Shown: positions 12,725 through 17,744 of the stretch, piece after piece
Layout: every line of letters begins with the position of its first letter
How positions within the stretch are numbered: position 1 is the stretch's first letter
NCBI GenBank assembly: GCA_020024105.1
Contig: JAHHUH010000031.1
Location: forward strand, 1 to 17,744
Length of the DNA: 17,744 bases
Reading direction: 5' to 3'
Source of the DNA: Phascolarctobacterium sp.
GTDB taxonomy: Bacteria; Bacillota; Negativicutes; Acidaminococcales; Acidaminococcaceae
Program-made: the position numbers and the translations under genes
The notes under the pieces: model-generated
Told to the model about the DNA's origin: nothing
Databases searched by the model: none
The model's input: only the letters and a program-made list of their open reading frames with translations

Positions 12725-13753
12725 TTATTTATTCTGATCAACGATGAACATAGCATCACCGAAGGAGAAGAAACGGTATTCATCCTTTACGGCATGAGCA
12801 TAGGCATTGAGCATAATCTCACGACTGCTCAGAGAAGAAACCAGCATCAGCAGGGTGCTTTGGGGCAGATGGAAATTAGTTACCAGTGCTTCGACCATCT
12901 TCCACTGATAGCCGGGATAAATGAAGATTTGCGTATAATTGCTACCTGCCTGCAGCTTACCATCCACACAGGCAGATTCCAAGGTACGGACTGCGGTAGT
13001 GCCTACGGCAATAATACGACGGCCCTCCGCCTTGGCCTTATTAACAGCATCGGCGGCCTCCTGGGAAACGGAATAGAATTCACGGTGCATCTGGTGGTCT
13101 TCAATCTTTTCCTCGCTGACAGGACGGAAGGTACCTAAGCCGACATGCAGGGTTACGAAAACCTCCTCGCAGCCCTTATCCTTAATCCTCTGCAGGAGCT
13201 CCTTGGTAAAATGCAGACCGGCAGTAGGTGCTGCTGCACTACCACGTTCACGGGAATACACAGTCTGGTAGCGCTCCTTATCCTCCAGGGGAGCAGTGAT
13301 ATAGGGCGGCAGGGGTGTTTCCCCCAAGCGGTCCAGAATCTCTTCAAAAACACCATCAAAGCTAAAGCGGACAATACGGCCACCAAAATCGGTGTGCTCG
13401 ATAACCTCGCAGGAAAGCTCATCACTAAAAACAATCTTAGCTCCTACCTGCAGCTTTTTGCCGGGACGGACCAGCACCTCCCAGTCAGTACCATTTTTAC
13501 GGGACAGCAGAAAAACCTCTACATGGGCACCGGTAGTCTTGTGGCCTAACAGGCGGGCCGGAATAACGCGGGTATCATTAAAAACCAAAACGTCTCCGGG
13601 GCGCAGGTAATCCACCAAATCATAAAAATGCTTATCCTCATAGGCACCGGTTACCTTGTCCACTACTAGCAGACGGGAATGGTCACGGGGTTCCATGGGA
13701 TGCTGAGCAATACGCTCCTGGGGCAATTCATAATCAAAATCTGTTACTAACAT
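12725..13753 (-). CDS. queA: S-adenosylmethionine:tRNA ribosyltransferase-isomerase (QueA)
   Basis: Builds epoxyqueuosine from preQ1-modified tRNA using the ribosyl part of S-adenosylmethionine. The 342 residues match the family length and carry its hallmarks: FDYELPQERIAQHP (6-19), GDVLVFNDTRVIPARL (53-68), GSAAAPTAGLHFT (171-183), HVGLGTFRPV (203-212), VGTTAVRTLES (250-260), and NFHLPQSTLLML near the C-terminus. The ATG has GGAAGAG a few bases upstream. It lies 13 bases after the SpoIID-like gene and runs into the tgt ribosome-binding site. Its product is the substrate of QueH, encoded two genes upstream. Confidence 0.95.
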   Translation of the reverse strand: MLVTDFDYELPQERIAQHPMEPRDHSRLLVVDKVTGAYEDKHFYDLVDYLRPGDVLVFNDTRVIPARLLGHKTTGAHVEVFLLSRKNGTDWEVLVRPGKKLQVGAKIVFSDELSCEVIEHTDFGGRIVRFSFDGVFEEILDRLGETPLPPYITAPLEDKERYQTVYSRERGSAAAPTAGLHFTKELLQRIKDKGCEEVFVTLHVGLGTFRPVSEEKIEDHQMHREFYSVSQEAADAVNKAKAEGRRIIAVGTTAVRTLESACVDGKLQAGSNYTQIFIYPGYQWKMVEALVTNFHLPQSTLLMLVSSLSSREIMLNAYAHAVKDEYRFFSFGDAMFIVDQNK

Positions 13754-13766
13754 ACTTCTTCTCTTC

Positions 13767-15050
13767 CTATTTTCTTAATACCGTCCGAGGATAATAATAA
13801 TGGAGAATATCCTTGTAGCCCAGCTGGGGACGGCTGTTGACCAGTCCTCGTGCACCCCAGGCCGAAAGACCCAGGCCTTGGCCACGACCACGACCGGTAA
13901 AGGTAATCTTTTCATCCTTACCCCCATTCAGCTGGTGGTAGCTATTCGCCATTTGTGTCCAGACGGTTGTTTTATCTTCTTTTAAATTAATATCTATATC
14001 CTTACTACCAATTTCCATACCGTAGTAATTTTCAATGGGTACCCGCAGGGATTCAGGACGGGGTACACCGGTGCTAACCTCAAAGAGATTACTGGGTAGT
14101 CCTAAAAGCTGTTGTACCTGGGTACCGCTTAAACGCACGCTCCCCTGCTCACCGGTAAAGACCAGCTGCCGTACTCTTCCCGTAGGCGTTCTGTCCAGGG
14201 AGGGTTCAGCCAACGTGGACAGGCGGAGGCTTTCCAGTCTGCCTACCTGATAGCCGTTCTGCTCCAAAATATTCTGAACCTGAGCCGGTGCCAGGCGGGT
14301 CTCCCAAGTATAATCGGGACTATCCTGATCGTAATCCTCTACAGCCTGGAGATAGGAAACATCCCTACCCCACAGCTCCAGGGCGGATTCCGTATGCCCA
14401 CCACTGCTAGAGGTTGTCAAGGCCTGGACTGGATGGCCGTGGTCATCCACCAGGTACTCCCCTGCCGTCGTGGCCAGTAGTCTGGTAATAGTCGGACGGG
14501 CAGCTGCCAGACCGGCATAGCTCAGCTCCTCGTCAAAGGCGCTTAGGTCATAGGCAGCGGCGCCATGAGTACCTAACTGATATTTAACATAGCTGCGAGC
14601 TGCCACAGCCTGGGCCTGGATGACGGCCTCCGGCCATACCTGCATGGTTTTACCCGGCAGGACGCTGGCTAAATAGTCCTCCAGGTCCACAAGGTTGACC
14701 AGCAGCAGCTTCTCCTGCTCCAGCCGCAATTCATAGCTGCCGGCATAGGCCCTTTTATTTACCTGGGGCAGCTTCTTATTAGCCTGGGCCTGAATGGATA
14801 CAGCGTCCTGAAAGCTTTGCTCACCGATAACCAGCTTTCCCTGCTCCCCACGCACAAAATACTTGCCCTTGGGCAGCAGCTCCTTCCGACCGGTGCTACG
14901 CTCCACCACCAGGAAATCATTCTCGCCCGTAAGCTCTATACTATATTGACCACTAACAAGCGCTACCCTTACCAGCTCTGCGGCCGCCACCACAGTGGAC
15001 CAGCTTAGGCACAGGAGGGTCATGCATAATACTAAAAGCTTGCGCAGCAT
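13767..15050 (-). CDS. SpoIID/LytB-domain exported protein, catalytic Glu missing
   Basis: A 427-residue exported protein with a signal peptide (about 1-24) and a SpoIID/LytB domain. SpoIID is a lytic transglycosylase acting on peptidoglycan in sporulation; related LytB proteins enhance amidases. Seen here: VDLEDYLASVLPGKTM...WPEAV, AQAVAARSYV (146-155), SSSGGHTESALELWG (214-228) and GRGRGQGLGLSAWGA (386-400). In family alignments recalled from memory the first motif reads VxxEMPxxW with the catalytic Glu; here that position is Lys134. The later GHGVG histidine is Gln391. Enzymatic activity is therefore doubtful; glycan binding or partner activation is an alternative. The ATG overlaps the queH stop by one base. 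It is inferred to be a cell-envelope protein rather than a sporulation one. Confidence 0.85.
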   Translation of the reverse strand: MLRKLLVLCMTLLCLSWSTVVAAAELVRVALVSGQYSIELTGENDFLVVERSTGRKELLPKGKYFVRGEQGKLVIGEQSFQDAVSIQAQANKKLPQVNKRAYAGSYELRLEQEKLLLVNLVDLEDYLASVLPGKTMQVWPEAVIQAQAVAARSYVKYQLGTHGAAAYDLSAFDEELSYAGLAAARPTITRLLATTAGEYLVDDHGHPVQALTTSSSGGHTESALELWGRDVSYLQAVEDYDQDSPDYTWETRLAPAQVQNILEQNGYQVGRLESLRLSTLAEPSLDRTPTGRVRQLVFTGEQGSVRLSGTQVQQLLGLPSNLFEVSTGVPRPESLRVPIENYYGMEIGSKDIDINLKEDKTTVWTQMANSYHQLNGGKDEKITFTGRGRGQGLGLSAWGARGLVNSRPQLGYKDILHYYYPRTVLRK

Positions 15051-15667
15051 CAGGGATGCACCAGATTATTAATCATGGCAATGTGCTTGCTCACACGGAT
15101 AAGGGGTTCTTTTGGCGGTTCGCCCTTATAGTGCTTCATGATTTCGTAGCGGTCACGCTCACTGAAAACACAGCCGCAGTACTGCTGACGGTATAGCCCC
15201 AGCTCTAGGCTGATATCTACGCCGCGCTGGTAGCCCTCACGAAAATCCTCATAGTAGAAGGGAATGTCAAACTCCTCAGCCGCTCTTTCAGCTTCCTTAA
15301 TAATCAGCTGGTGCTTCTGATAAGGACTTACCAGAAGCGTGGTACTGAAGGTGTCATAGCCATGCTCCTTAGCATATTGGGCCGCATAGCGCACACGCAC
15401 CCGATAGCAGTAGGCACAGCGGACGCCACTGGGCTCGCAGAGCATCCCCCTGATGGTTTCCTCCAGGGGATAGCTTTTGTTGATAATTAAATTGTATTCC
15501 TTCTTCTCGCAAAATTCACGAATAGTAGCCAAGCGGTGCTTGAACTCCTTATAGGGATGAATATTGGGATTGAAGTAGAGAATGTCAAACTCCGTACCGT
15601 CCCCTGTCAGCTTCTCTGTGGGATAGCAGGCACAGGGGCCACAGCAGGCATGTAATAAAAGCTTCAT
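15050..15667 (-). CDS. queH: Epoxyqueuosine reductase QueH (DUF208)
   Basis: Reduces epoxyqueuosine to queuosine in tRNA; it is the non-homologous substitute for the cobalamin-dependent QueG. The 205-residue protein shows the family cysteines: ACCGPC (7-12) plus Cys14, RCAYC (83-87) and QYCGCVFSE (162-170), which serve iron-sulfur binding and redox. The YFNPNIHPYKEF (31-42) and STTLLVSPYQKH (108-119) stretches also fit. It starts two bases after the ruvB stop and ends in a one-base overlap with the SpoIID-like gene. With queA and tgt close by it completes the late queuosine pathway; no preQ1 synthesis genes are in the window. Confidence 0.9.
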   Translation of the reverse strand: MKLLLHACCGPCACYPTEKLTGDGTEFDILYFNPNIHPYKEFKHRLATIREFCEKKEYNLIINKSYPLEETIRGMLCEPSGVRCAYCYRVRVRYAAQYAKEHGYDTFSTTLLVSPYQKHQLIIKEAERAAEEFDIPFYYEDFREGYQRGVDISLELGLYRQQYCGCVFSERDRYEIMKHYKGEPPKEPLIRVSKHIAMINNLVHP

Positions 15668-15669
15668 GT

Positions 15670-16677
15670 TCAGCCTTTCTCCGGATAGGGAACTCCTAAA
15701 TAACGGTACGCCTCCCTGGTAGCCATACGGCCACGGGGCGTCCGCTGCAGCATACCCAGCTGCATTAAATATGGTTCAATAACGTCCTCAATGGTGGAGG
15801 CCTCTTCACTGACAGCAGCCGCAATGGTTTCAATACCCACGGGGCCACCGGCAAAGGTCTTGACGATGGTATTGAGGATGCGGCGGTCACTGCGGTCAAA
15901 GCCGTAGCGGTCCACCTCCAACTTAGCCAGAGCCTCCTCAGCCAGCTGCTTATTGATAACCTCCACGCCCAGAACCTGGGCAAAGTCACGGACACGCTTC
16001 AGCAGGCGGTTAGCAATACGCGGAGTACCACGGCTGCGACGGGCAATCTCCCCTGCCCCCTCCTTATCAATCTGCACGTTCAGAATTTCTGCAGCACGGG
16101 TGATGATGAATTCCAGCTCCTCCGGCTTATAAAATTCCAGACGGCACTGCACACCGAAACGATCGCGTAAGGGTGCGGCAATACTGCCCAAGCGGGTAGT
16201 CGCACCAATCAGGGTAAACTTCGGCAGATCCAGACGCACACTGCGGGCACTAGGGCCCTTGCCGATAATTATATCTAAGGCAAAATCCTCCATGGCGGAA
16301 TAAAGGATTTCCTCCACGGTCTTGGACAGCCTGTGAATCTCATCTATGAAGAGCACGTCATTATCGCCCAAATTCGTTAAAATCGCGGCTAAATCTCCCT
16401 GACGCTCAATAGCCGGTCCGGAGGTAACACGGATATTAACGTTCAGCTCGTTGGCGATAATATTGGCCAGGGTGGTTTTACCCAGGCCCGGAGGTCCAAA
16501 AAGCAGGACATGGTCCAGGGCCTCCTGACGCGCAGCAGCAGCCTTAATAAAAATCGACAGATTATCCTTTACCTGGGTCTGTCCAATATATTCATTTAAC
16601 AACCGGGGCCGCAGGCTATATTGCCAGCCGTCGGCATCCTGCTCCTGCCCGGCAATAATTCTGTCGTCGAATTCCAT
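15670..16677 (-). CDS. ruvB: RuvB, Holliday junction branch-migration ATPase
   Basis: Hexameric AAA+ motor that drives branch migration together with RuvA. The 335 residues have the SLRPRLLNEYIGQ start, Walker A GPPGLGKT (61-68), Walker B LFIDEIH (109-115), sensor GATTR (158-162), arginine-finger region RDRFG (171-175), and a C-terminal winged-helix domain with RTPRGRMAT. All key residues are intact. The ATG overlaps the ruvA stop by one base (TAATG), so the two subunits are co-translated. Confidence 0.97.
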   Translation of the reverse strand: MEFDDRIIAGQEQDADGWQYSLRPRLLNEYIGQTQVKDNLSIFIKAAAARQEALDHVLLFGPPGLGKTTLANIIANELNVNIRVTSGPAIERQGDLAAILTNLGDNDVLFIDEIHRLSKTVEEILYSAMEDFALDIIIGKGPSARSVRLDLPKFTLIGATTRLGSIAAPLRDRFGVQCRLEFYKPEELEFIITRAAEILNVQIDKEGAGEIARRSRGTPRIANRLLKRVRDFAQVLGVEVINKQLAEEALAKLEVDRYGFDRSDRRILNTIVKTFAGGPVGIETIAAAVSEEASTIEDVIEPYLMQLGMLQRTPRGRMATREAYRYLGVPYPEKG

Positions 16678-17291
16678 TACTGCCTCCTTGCAAATAATTT
16701 AAGTGCCTGACGTAGAAGCTCCTCACTGGTCAAGGAGCTGCAGTCAGGTATTTCCTTGAGGATGGGCAAAATCTCACTATTACTATAGCCCAAGGAATTT
16801 AAGGCCTCCATGGCCTCAGCCACAGCGGAGGCTTCCGTAGTTACCGCTGCCTCCTGGAAGAGGTCCTTACCCCCTGCCTCCAGGCTCAGGCAGCCCACCT
16901 TATCCTTCAGCTCTAGCAGCATTCTTTCCGCCGTTTTCTTACCTACGCCCGGCAGCTTGACCAGAGCCTTAGCATCCTTGCTCTGGACAGCCAGGTAAAA
17001 AGCATCCGGCTTGACTGCGGCAATAATGCCCAAAGCCATTTTCGGACCTATGCCGCTCACAGTCAGCAAAAGCTCAAACAGGTCGTAGGCCTCCTGATTC
17101 AGAAAGCCGTACAGGATAATAGCGTCCTCGCGGACTGCGGTATGGACCTGTACCTTAAGCTTCTGTCCTAAGGCCAGCTGGGCCAGATGGCTACCCGGCA
17201 TAAAAACACGGTAGCCCACACCGCCTGCGGTCTCCAAAATACAGTAATCTGCGGACAAAAAATCCACAGTTCCTCTAATTGTACCAATCAT
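16677..17291 (-). CDS. ruvA: RuvA, Holliday junction-binding protein
   Basis: Tetrameric protein that binds Holliday junctions and recruits RuvB. The 204-residue reading begins MIGTIRGTVDFL, the normal RuvA N-terminus. Helix-hairpin-helix motifs are SGIGPK (79-84) and PGVGKK (114-119), and the RuvB-binding C-terminal domain spans about 156-204. ATG 17291 is preferred over the upstream ATG 17309: AGGAG (17304-17300) lies eight bases before it, and it overlaps the ruvC stop as ATGA. Confidence 0.95.
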   Translation of the reverse strand: MIGTIRGTVDFLSADYCILETAGGVGYRVFMPGSHLAQLALGQKLKVQVHTAVREDAIILYGFLNQEAYDLFELLLTVSGIGPKMALGIIAAVKPDAFYLAVQSKDAKALVKLPGVGKKTAERMLLELKDKVGCLSLEAGGKDLFQEAAVTTEASAVAEAMEALNSLGYSNSEILPILKEIPDCSSLTSEELLRQALKLFARRQ

Positions 17292-17744
17292 CTGCTCAAC
17301 TCCTGCCATCTTCTCGTGGATGCCGTGTGCAGACCGCAGATAGCTGCCGCCAGAGCATCCGCTACGTCATCAGGTCTAATCTTCTGCCTAATATTCAGCA
17401 GGTGCTGGACCATAAAGGTAACCTGCTCCTTATTGGCACTACCAGTTCCCACTACGGCCAGCTTAATCTGCATGGGCGTAAATTCCAAAATAGGCAGGCT
17501 TTTGTTAGCCGCAGTCAGGAGTACCACGCCACGGGCCTGACCAACGGGAATGGCAGTGGTTACATTACGATTAAAGAAGAGCTTTTCGACGCTCATAATG
17601 TCTGGATGGTACTCATCAATCAGCTGGCCGATATCCTCGTAGATTTTTTTCAGACGCAACTCCGCCGGCATATCCTTGTCCGTAAAAACAGCACCATAAT
17701 GGATGGGCCGTAGACGGTTCCCCACCAGCTCCACCAGGCCGAAG
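17288..17744 (-). CDS. ruvC: RuvC, Holliday junction resolvase (5' end outside the window)
   Basis: Endonuclease that cuts Holliday junctions. Only the C-terminal 151 codons are present; the frame stays open to the window edge (…FGLVELVGN), so the N-terminal beta strand with the first catalytic aspartate is missing. Visible active-site parts are the glutamate of SVEKLFF and the acidic pair in RPDDVADALAAAICG. The internal GTG at 17734 is not the real start. The gene overlaps ruvA by four bases, giving the order ruvC-ruvA-ruvB. Confidence 0.93.
   Translation of the reverse strand, partial: FGLVELVGNRLRPIHYGAVFTDKDMPAELRLKKIYEDIGQLIDEYHPDIMSVEKLFFNRNVTTAIPVGQARGVVLLTAANKSLPILEFTPMQIKLAVVGTGSANKEQVTFMVQHLLNIRQKIRPDDVADALAAAICGLHTASTRRWQELSR

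Noticed and set aside
17288..17734. RuvC beginning at GTG 17734 as a complete short gene
   Set aside because: The frame is open to the window end, and a complete RuvC needs the N-terminal catalytic aspartate that would lie outside.

Overview
The window looks like chromosomal core DNA from a diderm Firmicute, most likely a member of the Negativicutes (Acidaminococcaceae/Phascolarctobacterium-like). This is inferred from two things. Proteins such as SpeA, SpeB, SpeE, Tgt and QueA read like Bacillus/Clostridium-type homologues with strong Shine-Dalgarno sequences, yet there is an ExbB-ExbD-TonB system, which needs an outer membrane. No mobile element, CRISPR array, rRNA or tRNA was seen.

Layout. 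(1) 1-2060, + strand: AT-rich regulatory region with a 7-bp-arm operator-like inverted repeat, then exbB-exbD-tonB in tight overlap and an intrinsic terminator. (2) 2070-7878, - strand: a five-gene polyamine operon read speA > speE > speB > carboxy(nor)spermidine dehydrogenase > carboxy(nor)spermidine decarboxylase, ending in a terminator that converges on the tonB terminator. (3) 7879-8484: a 606-bp intergenic region. It holds a perfect consensus promoter (TTGACA-17-TATAAT), about 250 nt of potentially highly structured RNA of no family I recognise, and a strong intrinsic terminator placed just before the speA ribosome-binding site. I read this as a transcription-attenuated leader of the polyamine operon. 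(4) 8419-17744, - strand: one long dense block read ruvC (cut by the window end) > ruvA > ruvB > queH > spoIID-like > queA > tgt > yajC > 5-formyltetrahydrofolate cyclo-ligase > secD > secF > terminator. Most junctions overlap or lie a few bases apart.

How the genes work together. ExbB/ExbD/TonB transmit the proton-motive force to outer-membrane receptors. SpeA makes agmatine. SpeB, SpeE and the dehydrogenase/decarboxylase pair provide several formal routes from agmatine to spermidine, and which one runs cannot be settled from sequence. RuvABC resolve Holliday junctions. Tgt, QueA and QueH are the late steps of queuosine tRNA modification. YajC, SecD and SecF are the accessory part of the Sec translocon.

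Main points for a second look: the attenuator-like leader RNA before speA, with competing internal pairings; the redundant polyamine routes in one operon; loss of the conserved proton-relay aspartate in SecF (Gly197); loss of the SpoIID catalytic glutamate (Lys134); a glycine-X dipeptide linker in TonB. Several starts were re-chosen from Shine-Dalgarno positions: TTG for speE and secD, GTG for yajC, and shorter ATG starts for the dehydrogenase, tgt, ruvA and the cyclo-ligase.
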